From NCBI RefSeq assembly GCF_910592395.1, contig NC_088312.1, forward strand, positions 4,836,001 to 4,900,000: a DNA stretch of 64,000 bases, read 5' to 3'. Under the pieces are notes generated by a model. That model saw only the letters and a program-made list of their open reading frames with translations. It was not told the origin of the DNA and did not search any database. Positions 12,848 to 28,096 of this stretch are shown piece after piece (position 1 is the stretch's first letter; every line of letters begins with the position of its first letter). Position numbers and translations under genes: made by a program. This DNA is from Lineus longissimus. Its lineage: Eukaryota; Nemertea; Pilidiophora; Heteronemertea; Lineidae.

Positions 12848-15800
12848 ATGAGTGAAGTATCTCCAAGTGCGGCGAAATTTTATGGGGATGGAGAACCGGA
12901 CATAGACAAGCAGCTTGATTGGTTGATAGAAAAAGAAGAGAAGGCTGCACAAGAGGTGAGAGGCCATAAGCAGTTATTCTCTGTTTCAGGCCAGCATTCC
13001 ATTCCATAGGCTTTTTAATTACTTCCAACCTTAACCTGGCTGCCCTCAATCGATGGTTTTACAGCCTTCCTAAGACTCAGAGACTTCATTTACGGTCATT
13101 TGTTGGACTGCAGATAGACAATTTTTAAACATAGCAAAGGTTTCACTGCATAAAAAGCAGTTTTTGAACAGCCTTTTTAAAAAACAATCAATAAAATATA
13201 TTCCTGGTCATCCCTTTTGCAAAATAATCTTTTCTAAGAAGATTTGGTTGTGTGGTTCTTGCTTTATAAGGGCAACTAACTGTATCATATTGCAATTGTA
13301 GAACTTCAAAGGTGACCTCATGTCATGACCAGACCATGCCAAACCTGATCCTTCACTTGCCCTGTAGGTAGGCCTTTGTAAACAAGTTTAAGTTCAATTG
13401 CCAAACCAATTAAAGACCAATGGTTTGCACTGAGAATTTACAACAATGGGAAAATTTGTTATGGGGTTGTATTGCCATTGCCATTGGGGAGAATCAACTT
13501 AACAATGGCAATGGAGGAATAATTTATTGTCCGTTGATTCGAATGAACTGGGCTTAGAAACCACTCTCTACAAGTACAAGTTTGTATGGGGCTTTAATAA
13601 TTATACTGTATTCTAATAATTTTTATATCATCTGTGCAGGCTGCATGTATGCCACTTATATTAACCTTGTGACATATTTTCTTATAGATGCACTTGATAA
13701 GATATCTAATTACGGATGTTATTGATGACAAGTTCTTTAAAATAAGTGCCATTCGACAGAATCAATATCATTATGCTCTTTACAGTACTGCATATTAAAA
13801 AATTCAATTTCTTGAGGACACCTTCATTCAATTGATCGTGTTGTGATATATCCAATTTTTCTTTTTAGAAATCAAAAGAAGGCAACATGGATGAAGAGGT
13901 AACCGAAGACAACATTGATAAACTTCTGACAGAAGATGACAATAATGAAAAGGGTCATGCTGAGACAGCGGGCTCAGGTAAAGAGGAAGATGGCAGTGGT
14001 GAGCCTGGGCCAGAAAAAAGGGATTTGTCCGGTCCAGATGTATCAAGTCCTGAGCTAGAACCTGAAGCTGGTGAAGCAGCTCATGATGCAGAGGACAAGT
14101 CATCTCCATCAGCAAAAACAGAGACAGCATCTTCACCACAGCCTGGGAGTAGGGAAGAGGATGGAGACGATTACACACTGACGGATGACCAGCGGCAAGC
14201 CATGGCGGAGTTGGATAACATGAAGGGTGATCCAGAGTATGATTATTTACCAGGTGAGTTTGACAAGATATTGTTGGAAGTGAAACAGACTAGCACCTTG
14301 AGTTAGGGTAGTGTTTAATGTATGATAAGTCAGCATGGAGTAAGACTGAACTAAAAGGATTTTTAGTTACATCAAGTATAAACCCATACTTGGTTATATG
14401 TATGTCCTAAAATTATTTACACTAATAGTGTGGCTTTTGGGCAGTTAAATAGCTGTCAATCACAGTAAATTTTCTATTGTCACTCCATGTTTTAAGAAAA
14501 ACACCCCATATTTGATTGCACTCTCTAGAATTATTGATGAACTGAGTCCAATATAGACAGAACTGGATACCCTTATGATAATGCCTTTGGGTCGTACAAG
14601 GCTTGAGTACTATTTATGATAATTTTTAATGCTCGGAGGATCAACAGTTTGTTGGTTGACAAAAGCATGATATTTTACTTGGGCCAGCTCATTCTTCTTG
14701 AAGCTTTCAGGACATGTTGCTGCCACAAAGGCTATCGCGACAATTTATCATACATTTCACTTGAAATTGATACAATGATTACCTTGTAAAATATTTCTCA
14801 ATTTGCAATGATACAAGACTTTCTTTCTGTTGGGTTCACTTTCAATTTGGATGTGATTTCGAGGAAATGAAGTTCCGAGGCTATTTTTCTACGATTGGTA
14901 GGGTATCTCCATTGATTTCACAGCTCTGAACTGTTGTCAGCAGAGAAGTAAAAAACTAATGATACTGGTTCCGTTTCAGCTTGCAAATGTTTCGTCACGA
15001 TTTGGGAATTTTCATTTATATTTTTTTTCACTTCAGAAGAGGATCCTCCAGAGTATGATGTGTCAGAACGAATCAAACTATTAAATGCGGAATTAGAAAC
15101 CGACGGTGTGCCAGTCAATGAGGATCGGGTGGTGAAGGTTGGATTCAAGCAAAACCTAGTTGACCTGGTGGCACCACCACCAGTGTTTAGTGACGATGAA
15201 GAGGAGCATGAACAAGAAACGAATCAGAGTAATGAAAGTGCCAGCGAGGACACTCAAAAACCCAAAGGTAAAGAAAATAAAGTGTTAATAGAACGTGATG
15301 GGAAATTTGAACTTGTTGACTCTGACGATCCACTTGCCGCGGAGTATGGTGGTCTGCCACATGCAGTAGGCGCTGGTGATTCTTCCTTGTCCCCCTCCCC
15401 TCCGAGTCAACCCAGACCAGCCACGGCTAATGGATTCAGTCGCCAGCAGCGGCATCAACCGAATCGGCGTGCTCAGTCGGCCCACATCTCTCGTGATCAG
15501 GATGATGATTGGTCCAGTGGTTATAAATCTCCGTATGCTTTAAGCGAAGCCCAGAAAGCGATTAAACAAGAACGGGATAAGGCTCTACTTCGACGTCAGA
15601 GAGCTGAAGCTGAACAAAAAAAAGAAGATGAGGAAGAAAAACGTAAAGATAATGAGGATGCTTTCCAGGCGTGGTTGAATCGGAAACGGGAAGATGCTGC
15701 TAGAAGGCACCAGGAGGAGAAGGAAGCTGCAAGTCAACGAGTGAAGACGGTAAGTCTTGGGCGTAATAATAGGTGGCAGCATTCTTTAAGTGCTGGGCCA

Positions 15801-18217
15801 GCGGGCAACATGGCAGGTTCAAAAGCAAGTATCAGAGTATCTTCAGTGTGCCAGATTATGAGTTGTGGGTAAATGACGAACCCCTTGCTCTCGTACAGGT
15901 ATTAGTTGTAACGATAGGGAATCCTTTCCTGTGGCTAATGACATACCCCTCGCTTTCATTCAGGTATTGGTTTTAACAGTAGGGACACCTTTCTTATGCC
16001 TAGTGACATACCCCTGGCTTTCATTCCGGTATTGGTTGTACCCGTAGGGTTGCCTGTGCCTAATAACATATCCCTGGCTTTCGTTCCGGTATTAGTTGTA
16101 ACTGTAAGGGATTTCCTGGGTGTGGCTCATTCCTTGCATGCTTCTTTTAACTTCCTAAAGTTGTAGTTTATGTGATTCACAGACATTGTGTCAGTTTGCA
16201 GTGAGGTGTTACTAATTTGCATCACATCAGCACTCACAGGATAGTGCTGTCAATGCAAAGAAAGTCTTTGACTGCCTTGGTGTTCATTTGAAAATCTCTT
16301 ATCAAGCTGTTACTTGACATCAACTGGTTTGGCTCGTTATTGGCATTTATTTTATACTTTCAATACTTTGATCTCCAGAGTGAGTCTTCTGATGCTGGTA
16401 GCGGTTCTAGTGCTGCCAATAGCACCGGTAGCACAGAGGCAGAGGTAAGAATAACGAATGTTTTCATGTGGGGTACCACATCTTGGAGAATCCATACTCC
16501 CTGTGGTGATATATCATGCACTGTTGATGTTCAAAGTCTCTACACTGCCCACAAACACTGCTTCAAATGGCACTTTTTACAATTCTAAGGTCACTCAGTG
16601 GCAGAACATTTTGAGTCTCAAGTGCCCCACAAACAAGCAATTTAAATTACTGCATCAAATTGCTGCAACCTGCAACAATAATCACTTGATTGCAGCTCTT
16701 TGTGAAGTGTGAGTGGCAGTTGCTTGTTTGCAGGGAAAAATTGTAAAGGCAACGTGTGACCTACAATTGCAGTACCATTTCCTCTAATTATTGTCATTTG
16801 AAGAGTTTGTGGGCGTACAGACCTGCGAGCACCCCACTGAAATCTGCCATTGAACCAATAGCAATGTATACCTCTTTCCCAGCTTCTGACAAAACCACAT
16901 GTATTAATTTCCATTTCTTCCTGACCTGAATTACATGTTTTAAGATCTAGTTGATATTTGTATTAACCAGAACAAATGTTTATATATATTCATACTAACT
17001 CAAACTGTCTGTGAGTGTGAATGACATTGGAGATTGTCAAAGACTTTCTTTTCACCCTGAAGTCTACGGCACCTCAAGAAGGTTCACCTTGCCACTACAG
17101 GACACCATCAGGATCTTATCCACCCGCTTCTGATGTCATCAGCTCTCCCTAAGACTATTTACTCTTACAATGGAGGGTACAAATGATCAGTCTGTCTCCT
17201 TAGCATACAAATGTGACAAATCTGTCATTTGGAAACTGAATTTTAATCCTTGAAAGTGAACCATCTTGATGTGCCTTAAACTGTCTGTATTTAATCCTCC
17301 ACTCCATGTATTCATATAACTGTTCAAACAGTTCACAGGGACTGCATTTTAGAATGTCCCTTTTACTGTTCATGCGCAGGTTGAGTATTTTGTTCTTGCA
17401 TGTACTCCTGCTTACCAAGCTTCTAGACTCAAATTCACAATCTGTGTCAGTACTGCTGCTAGGCACAAAGTCATTTTAATGTGGCCATGGAGCACATGTT
17501 GTTTCTTCAACTGGTATGGCCTACTCTTTAGTATACAATCTTTGAGCCGTCTTCAGTTTGTTTCTACGAATCCAGTGCACATAGTTCGCGTTGCGTTGTG
17601 CATGGGTTTCGCCTTCTGTAAAACCGTATACCATATACCGTATTGAGTTTAGAAACATTTTACAACTATTTGACTCTTTTAGGATGATCGAGATAGTGAG
17701 GGTGCTTTCAGAGAATGGCTGCAGGTGAAAGCAAAGCAGAAGCAAAAAGAGAAAGAAATGGAGGGGGAGAAGATCAGGGAGGTTCAGGATGGCTACTATT
17801 ACCGTACACGGAAGGATTGTGATAAGGCATACAAGGCGTAAGTAGACTGATCAGGGTCTATTTCCTCTTTCGAGTTTCTCTGTGGAAAGTGAAATGGAGT
17901 TTTAGACACTTTGGCTTCAGTGATATTTCATTTTTGAGCATTCCTCCGGAGATTATACTTGAGATGATGAGTATGTCAGTGATTCAGGATTCTGTGATGA
18001 TGAATGAAAAAAGCTTTTCAATTTATTTTTATGTCTAATTTTCAGGTGGCTAAAGAAGAAAAATGCTGATATGAAGAACAGCAAAGACTATAAGAAAAAG
18101 AAGCAGTCGATTGCCATGTTGTATCTTCGGCGATCACGGAAATCTCAGGCGTTGGCTCGAGCCATTCAATACTCTCACTCGTTCCGATATGTGGACTATT
18201 ACGGTTATCGCGTGTGA
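12848..18217 (+). CDS. CCDC181: Coiled-coil domain-containing protein 181
   Basis: A microtubule-associated ciliary/flagellar protein in vertebrates. Six exons, 12848-12955, 13869-14253, 15037-15749, 16379-16444, 17683-17837 and 18046-18217, join in frame to 532 aa. Family landmarks in order: N-terminal KQLDWLIEKEEK; the conserved VGFKQNLVDLVAPP block; VLIERDGKFELV; RRAQSAHIS; then a long charged coiled coil with repeated FQAWLNRKRE / FREWLQVKAK / YKAWLKKKN units; and the terminal FRYVDYYGYRV, equivalent to the FRFTDHYN end of human CCDC181. The N-terminal third is acidic and low in complexity. The 22-codon Ser/Gly-rich exon 4 is the least conserved and could be optional. Intron 3 contains a minisatellite. 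A distal AATAAA followed by GT-rich sequence at about 20286 could end the transcript. Confidence 0.93.
15872..16130 (+). repeat. Intronic minisatellite, about four units of 60-66 bp
   Basis: Four imperfect tandem units lie in CCDC181 intron 3. Each contains a version of (T)CCCTGGCTTTCATTC-GGTATT followed by GTAACNGTAGGG and a TGGCTAATGACATA-like end. Units begin near 15872, 15937, 16002 and 16062. Several units carry a CAGGTATT or CCGGTATT string that resembles an acceptor/donor junction. Confidence 0.8.
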
Positions 18218-20509
18218 GGATTGCTTAAGACTGATAGGCAAAAGTAGTTACATTTTCATTGTTGAAGGCTGGTCTGACTCTCATAAAAAGAGCAGAAAAT
18301 GTCGGATTCATTTTATAGGTTTAAGACTTAAGGGAGTTGCATGTTATGAGCAAACAACCAAATTATAATGCAAGTTAACCCAGTTATACACCACTCATTA
18401 TAAACAAGTTAGACAGTACTGTAAACTCGGAAATATATGTTTGTGTATGCCTTTTATCTTTCGCGTTTACAGATAAAAGTGAAAGTGCACTTTCAACAAA
18501 CTGCGATTTGAAATGGCTGGAAATATTTCGGGTTTTCCACTATGGGAATATTCAACTCAGTCTGTCATTTTGTGTAAACTTTAGAAAAGTGTCATTGGTT
18601 GTCTTGGATTAGTCCAAGGCCTAAAGTAGCCAGTTGTTATGTAATTGTACTTGATGGGTTATACATTCGTAAGCACCTTTTTGTATGCGTAGAACAGAAT
18701 GTCCTTTCCGTCCGATTTTGAACAGTACCATGGTTCACACCCGAATTACAACATACTGGTATTCGGCAGTAGCAGTTGAAATGCTATCTGCGATAGAGCA
18801 AGCTAGGGTTGCGAGGACATTCCTTTCTTATTTCATTTTCAAATTTATGGTATCATATCACAATGCCGTCCATACTTTCCATGAAAGGCAATATGTCCAT
18901 GTATTCTTTGCAATCTGTTTTTCATATAATCGTATGTGGTAAAGGAAAGTGTATCATTTGTAGAACTGATGGCCAATCCTATTGGTTTGTTGCATTCACT
19001 GACAATCACTTTTTTGACTATTATGCCGTCAAAATAGACGGATATTTTGATGTAAGTTGAAGTGTCAGTCTGCAGTCCACTACATGTTGTCTTCACTTTA
19101 AAAATTGACATTTTGACAAAGTCTGCTGCAACATATCAGAAACTGTTGGTGTTACATTAGTTGTACAAATTTGTCTTAGTCCTATGTGAACTGCCATTCA
19201 CAATTTCTCACGCATGTCAAGGACTGGGGAACATGTTGCAGAGGAGATCCTTGTTTCCAGAATATTCTTTTGCAAAGATATGATCGATTTTAACTGAATG
19301 GTTATAAGTCTTTATAAGGTTATGATTTAGTTAATATTACAGGTTCTTCATAGCTTCTGTCAAAGTCAAGATAACCCCAGTCCTAAAACAGACCACTGTA
19401 TCTACATGTATAGCACTGTGCCTTCATTTTTTCAAATTGCTCAATATCAATCCACTATGTCTATGCACCAAAAGTCACAAAATGCCTTTTTTCTGCCAAA
19501 ATCCTCAGCCCTGTAGTTGTGACCCATGCATAAACATTGGTGAATTCTTCTTTGCGTTTTCCAAATTGAAATCATGTACATGTACATACTTATTCAGTTG
19601 TACTTATTTTTCACCAACCCACCCAGACAGCCAGATACAGATTACATTCCGGTAATCATTGGAATATTGTGCCAACATTTGAAAATTTAGAATTTGTATG
19701 TTTGTTGATTTTATGATCTTTGAAGTAACTGTGATATTTAATGATATTTCCAGAAAAAGGTAGGCTTTGTTATTTGGAAACACACTGAATTTCTTTTTCT
19801 TTGAGCTGTTTGATATGAAACATGCCAATTGACCATCCATTTTACCACAGTCATTCGTTAACAGCTCCAAACAAGTCTGTGAAAATCTTTGTCTTGATTT
19901 TTGAGAGACTCAGGAATTGCATTGAACTGTCATGATCTACGCAGCAGGCCTTCTAGTGTGTACATGTGTCATGATTTAAGTAGAACTTTCGAACACTCCA
20001 GGAGATACTGTTGAGTGAAAGTGCCGCTCCTTCTGTTGTCTTCACAGTCTTGACAGGGAAAAGACACGAGGCCTTGTGAGCGTTCTAATTTTTTTGCTGC
20101 AAGACTATGAATTTATTTTCATTGACTTGTTGCAATTGCCACTGAAATACAAATCCTCTGATATATCCGTCCATTCTTTGCTGTCCCATCCATTGTGTCG
20201 ACAGAGCTGTTGATAGCATTGGGAACTTTTTCATAATCAAAACATTCATTAATGTCCTACTGTTGATAGATAGGTATTATTCACCAATAAACTTATTTGT
20301 ATAAATGTAGTGTTTGTTGTCATTAGGAGATACTTTTGGATATTGCAAATGATTGATAGCAGTTGGTATTTCATGTCACAACCACTGTCTTCGAGAAGAC
20401 GGATGTTGTCTTCCAGCAGACGGAGTCGATTACAGCGCCTCGCCTTGGTGAATTAATAAACTAAAACGGGCAGGCGAGGTTGGTTTGGCAACGGGGTGGG
20501 GAAGATAAA
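18218..20509. other. CCDC181 3' region and intergenic sequence
   Basis: No coding ORF recognised. AATAAA near 20286 followed by TAGTGTTTGTTGT is a plausible plus-strand poly(A) site. The remainder is AT-rich and unassigned. Confidence 0.4.
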
Positions 20510-20517
20510 TGACGTCA
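20510..20517. promoter_or_regulatory. CRE/ATF octamer upstream of cathepsin L
   Basis: A perfect TGACGTCA within ATGACGTCAT, about 320 bp upstream of the inferred end of the non-coding first exon of cathepsin L. A binding role is inferred only from the consensus. Confidence 0.4.
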
Positions 20518-20709
20518 TAAAATGGAATAAGTCAACGAAATTTATTAGGAAAATAAGAAAAATGCAATCTAACTCATTATCAATGTGCATAAATCCTATA
20601 TTTTAGAATACTGACCTTTTTTCTGCATGTTGAGTGGATAAATGCATTTGCAAAGTATTTAACTGGTCATTGCTTCATTCCGCCTGGTTTAATCATGTGA
20701 TACATGAAA

Positions 20710-20719
20710 GTCACATGAC
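20710..20719. promoter_or_regulatory. CLEAR-like E-box before cathepsin L
   Basis: GTCACATGAC differs at one position from GTCACGTGAC, the CLEAR site bound by TFEB/MITF factors that drive lysosomal genes. A second E-box, TCATGTGA, lies about 15 bp upstream. Both are close to the non-coding first exon, which ends at donor AAAG|GTAAGT (20831/20832). Confidence 0.45.
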
Positions 20720-21830
20720 AAGTCATGAGACAAGAGAGGGTCTGAAGGACAGAACTCATTCCCATTTAAAACTTCTATTTTCTTCTATTTTTGTTGGCGA
20801 AATCGAACTTGGCATTTCATACTTGATAAAGGTAAGTTTCTAGAGTGTGTAGGCCCCTATTGCATGTTAATATGTAGGTTTGTTGCCGATTTTCTGATAA
20901 AAAATACTCGTCAAGTCAACTCAAAGTGGCCAGAGGCAGAGAATGAGAGATGAGAGTGAGAGTGAGAGATGGGCTAGAATGTAGTATATTGAAATAACAG
21001 GAATGATGATGATGTAATCATTCATTGGAAAAAGATAATCCCACTATATAGGAAAGAAGACATTTGAATGAGGATGTCTATGCAGTAATTGACCTCCATT
21101 TAATGATTTATAAAATATGCGAGATAATCCCACCACGACAAAGGAAAGAAGGCATTTAAAAATGGGAATGTCAGCTCAGTTGTTATGAATTGCAGTAATT
21201 GACCTAGATTTATAAATACAATTGTTAACAACAGGACTTCCTGGCCCATCCAGTTGACCAGAGGCCAATTATTGCATTGTCCACCTCAATGTCACATGAT
21301 CAGTTAGGTATAATGCTGAGTTGTCAGCTGACCGATGGCTGATGGTGATAAGTGGAATGTGATGAGTCACCTTCTGGTTTCCAATGTACGGATTGACCTG
21401 AACACAACTTGAGCTGTTCATGTGATTTTGTATCCCATGATACTGGCTACAGATAAGAATCAAAGTCCAGCTGGCGCTATAAAGCAACCGTCTTCAGTGA
21501 ATGAACCACATTCCCAGATTGAACTCACTTCTATCAAAGCATGTAGGTTTAGAACATCTATTCTTCAACAGATTTTGATGCTCACTGGATGGTTCTTCTA
21601 ACATTGTATTCTTTGGAAGTGACAATGACGAATTGATTCTACTACTGATCATTATCAAAGCCAAAACAGTGTGGGCCCAGTTTTATCTAGTCTGACCATT
21701 CAGCTATTGACAATCAATGACAGTGATTTGACTTTTCAGATCTTTTGAAACTTGACATTTGTGACTGTGAGCTGTCTCCTAATTTAAATTATTTCTCATT
21801 TTCCTTTTAGATCTGTGATATAGCATCAAA

Positions 21831-24398
<2,568 letters not shown>

Positions 24399-27191
24399 TT
24401 CCAAAACAATGCAATCGACTTTCGTCCTGTATATTATAGATCAGTGCACATGCTACTTTTTCAACTAAATTGGCCTGTGATTTTCTTCTTGTTTAAAAGT
24501 CCCAAGCCAGACAGAGGCTCAACACCTCCTTACTGAGAGTAATCAGCTGCCCCTGCCCTGGTTAGCTACCAGTAACCATGGTACTGAAACATTTCTGTTC
24601 TTCCACTTTCATTCTATATGATAGTTTATTTCTACTGTCAGTTCAGTCTCTTGGAGTCCAGTGTAAACTTTCACTACTTCTCATTTCAATTTGAAGATAA
24701 GGAAATGATGTTACTAAATTTTCAAAATTATGAGTCACTCTATGAATGTCAGGTTGATATTTTATCATTTGCACTTTCTGATTTTTCGCTTATGTTAGTT
24801 CACAATTTGACTTCATTTTGTAGATTTTTTTCTTTCGAGCCTATTTTTGTGCCTTTGGGTATATTTGAATCAGCAGAGCCAGCAAAAATTGTATCCATGA
24901 AGGTTTTCACTGAAAGCGTGGACTACATAAAAATGCACCAAATTTGTAATGTTTAGGTCATCAAGTCAGAAATATATGTACTTCAACAGTGTCTAATTTA
25001 CTTAAATCATGGATGAAAGCTAATGTTAATGTTTCACTTATATGGATAAAAGCTTATCTTTGGAAGTTAGTGATGATGTGCTATTGCTGTGTGCAAGGTT
25101 CTTTGGGTATCTGTCATTTCATATCAACAGCTGACATCACATTCTTGGGCTTGTTTTGTGATGAAGGTGGATGTATGTTGTTTAAGGTATTCTCTTGTGT
25201 AAATTTGTGTTTGTTTTGAGAATCTCGAAGCCAGACCATGCATTGTGTATATAACCATTGCCTTTCAAGATGAAATGATTTTTTGAATCGATGTTAATGG
25301 ATATTCTTCCTGCAGATTATGCATTTGGGATTTGACTAAATAAATTTTGGTTTTGATATGAGCTCTTGTAAAAACCATTGGTTCTGAATGAACTGTCATA
25401 CAGCTACAATTCTCAATCTGGTGAATACGTGAATTGAAAAGTTTGTTGTCACCAAAGTAATGTAATTGAAAGGCCTGGCTGTCTTTAATTGTGGAAGGGG
25501 TTTTATGATCCAAAAATGCTATTATAGAGCCTATACTGATGACGTTATCACCGAATAATCTGCCATTTTTATGAGGAATGATGGTGAAAATGGACATCAG
25601 ATCACATCATTGACCCATCCATGTGGCACACTTTGTCATCCGTGTGAAGTACAGTTGGTTAATCATGATGTGAATCTCTACATAGCATGGAGGATTGCCA
25701 GTCAATAGTAATCTCATGGAACAGTATCTAGAATTTACCAGCCCGTATTTGTTAAATACAGTTGTATTTTCATCATTTGTATAGTAAAACTTTTCAGTAA
25801 ATGAAGATTTCATAACAAATGATGAGTTTGTTTTATTATTCGTAATTTTAATCTTCTCACGATGCCATGGGAAGCTGTTACAGTACCTCCCTTACAACCC
25901 TGCCAGGAGGACACCTTTCCCCATCCTGGGAACAGGAAACATGTATCAAAATGCGCTTGGACTAAATATTGTAGAGGTGGTGTGTGGTGTTGCCACCAAG
26001 GATCTTTGTTTACAAATCCCAACGCACCTTGTGCTGAATCCCAGGCATATGTGCAACCGTTGTACAAAATATAGGCATACTAGGGTCAGCTGCATGATTG
26101 TCTCCTTCCTCGCATAAGCTAAGGAAGGTCATTGGTACCGAATGAAAGGCCCTGAAGCTCTACATGTAGATGCTGTGATACCAGACTTGCTCCCAATTAA
26201 ATTTCTAGAATCACAAATCTAAGAAGTTTGTCTAAATCCATTGAATTACGCTCCACGTGGCGCATACGCAAACCAAGGATTTCGTTTTTGGAAATGCCAA
26301 AATAAAACCAGCAAACAACACAACCTTGTTGAGTTAAGATGTTGACATAGACTGTATTCAAACTGTCCTGCATGAGTAGGCCAATATTTTCATTGATCTC
26401 TCGAGATGTCTTGCTTTATTGCTTCCTTGTTCTCCCTATCGAGGTGACCTCCAATAGAGGTTCCACTCAATTTACTGTATGTTATTATTAGCCTTTATGG
26501 TCAACAAGTACACCAATGGCAACCAGCTATTATGTACTCACTGGGAGTCCTTATACATAATCCATGTACAGGAAGTATTGGAACTTTGCCCTTGTACATG
26601 AAATATAGCGTCTTTGATTTTATAGTCTCCTGGGGAAATTCGATATTATGTGAGTTGCAAGTATACCGGTAGATTAAAATCCATACTTGGTATAATAATG
26701 CGCAGATGTGGCGGATTATGAAATTTTAACGCTGTAAACATTCAACAGGCAGAGAGGAAGGTCTTGCTAAGGCCAAAACCTTTGTCTCACGTGAGAAAAA
26801 CATGGAGAGGTGTTGTAAACTTGGTTATGGATATGCTCGGACTGGGGTCAAACCGAGACAGGACGGCCATCAATGTTCCCGCTGTTAAATGCAAGCATGT
26901 CAACGAGTTAACTCTGCCGAGCAGTTTTGGGATGGTTTTCAGAGCACCAGTGAGGTCTGGTGAAGATCCTGCACTGATCCAAAAACTCTCTGTTGGGGGG
27001 TTATGAAGTTTGTTGGTAACTTTCACCTTCCTCAGTAGTCACTACCAAAAAGAAGTCAAAAATAGTTTTCATATCATAAATTTATTTTTGCCATTTGCTT
27101 TATCACAACAACAATGGACAAGTATGACTTGTGGACACGAAAAATAACCTTGTTAAGATCCTAGCAATTCGCAAGCTCAGATACTAGATAT
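24399..27191. other. Cathepsin L 3' UTR and intergenic sequence
   Basis: The first 940 bp can be 3' UTR up to AATAAA at 25339-25344. Beyond that, ORFs at 25810-26074 and 26764-27006 have no recognisable domain or paired splice sites and are left uncalled. The stretch ends at the GATAT target site of the retrotransposon. Confidence 0.4.
26441..26479. repeat. Fragment of the mariner-type MITE end
   Basis: GAGGTGACCTCC...AGAGGTTCCACT...TTACTGTA matches the reverse complement of the terminal arm of the element at 7-188, with a small insertion before the final ACTGTA. Confidence 0.5.
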
Positions 27192-27759
27192 TGGAGAGAG
27201 AAGGCGGGGGGGTCGGAGTTGTATTCAATCAATGGACGAAACGCAGACTTTTACTATGACTCGATTTTCTTGACTTCTAACCGTACAAAGGTCCAAAAGG
27301 TCATTTGAAACCTACAATGATACAATGTGAACAGAATGTGACATTAACATTGACCATAACTAGAAATTCCCAGCAAACTGATGTCTCAGGTGCGATTTTA
27401 CAGTACTCTTTCTATTACTTTAGTTATAAGCTGAATAAAAGAGGGCAGCACTGCATTGAAGAACAGTGCGCGACCACATGGAAATGAACCTTCGCCAATT
27501 CCACCGGCGATTACTATTATTACCAGGAGTCTTTCTTACATATTGAGGGGCGTACACTTTCTATACATATTGATCTTATAATACAGATAGATTTCTTACC
27601 AGTCTGCCCATATAGTATATGAAAATCGACCCTTTTTCCCCGACCACTCCGTTCTTCCTGACTCCGGTTGTTTTCGAGTTTGGCGAGTGCGCATGCGCTT
27701 ACAAATAATCTGTGCGGGAAATTCAAACTTCCGCGCCATAATCCACATCTAATAATCCA
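27192..27759 (-). repeat. 3' LTR of the BEL/Pao element
   Basis: 568 bp, apparently identical to 33382-33949. In sense orientation it starts TGGATTATTAG and ends CTCTCTCCA. Short ORFs inside it are present in both LTRs and are not genes. Confidence 0.97.
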
Positions 27760-27772
27760 CCCTCCCCCCGCT
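27760..27772 (-). other. Polypurine tract
   Basis: AGCGGGGGGAGGG on the minus strand directly abuts the 3' LTR, as expected for the plus-strand DNA primer of an LTR retrotransposon. Confidence 0.85.
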
Positions 27773-28096
27773 GACAGAGTCCATTGGATATGAAACATAA
27801 AGATACTCCTATTGAATTCACCTAGAGTATGAAACAAAGACATTCGTGGACACTCCCCTTAAAACTTGAAATTGTGGGTAACCTTTACCTTTAACATGAA
27901 ATACAATATAATGATTCAACTTTACAAAGATACAAACTAGCAAATTTCAAACATGTCAAACAGAACAAACCTAGTTCAAACGTGAACTTCATGACTGGAA
28001 TATGAATACCAAGTATTCAATGAAACAAACAGAATACTCTTATAGAGTTCAGTGTCCCTAATTTTTTCAACTACTTGTCAAGTATTGCGGTCATGA

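Noticed and set aside
15285-15782. Minus-strand ORFs within CCDC181 exon 3
   Set aside because: Shadows of the coding strand.
26764-27006. 80-aa ORF next to the retrotransposon
   Set aside because: A possible acceptor precedes it, but there is no recognisable family, no partner exon and a similar ORF antisense.
27305-27487. 60-aa ORF present identically at 33495-33677
   Set aside because: It is inside both LTRs; the duplication is explained by the retrotransposon and the peptide has no recognisable domain.
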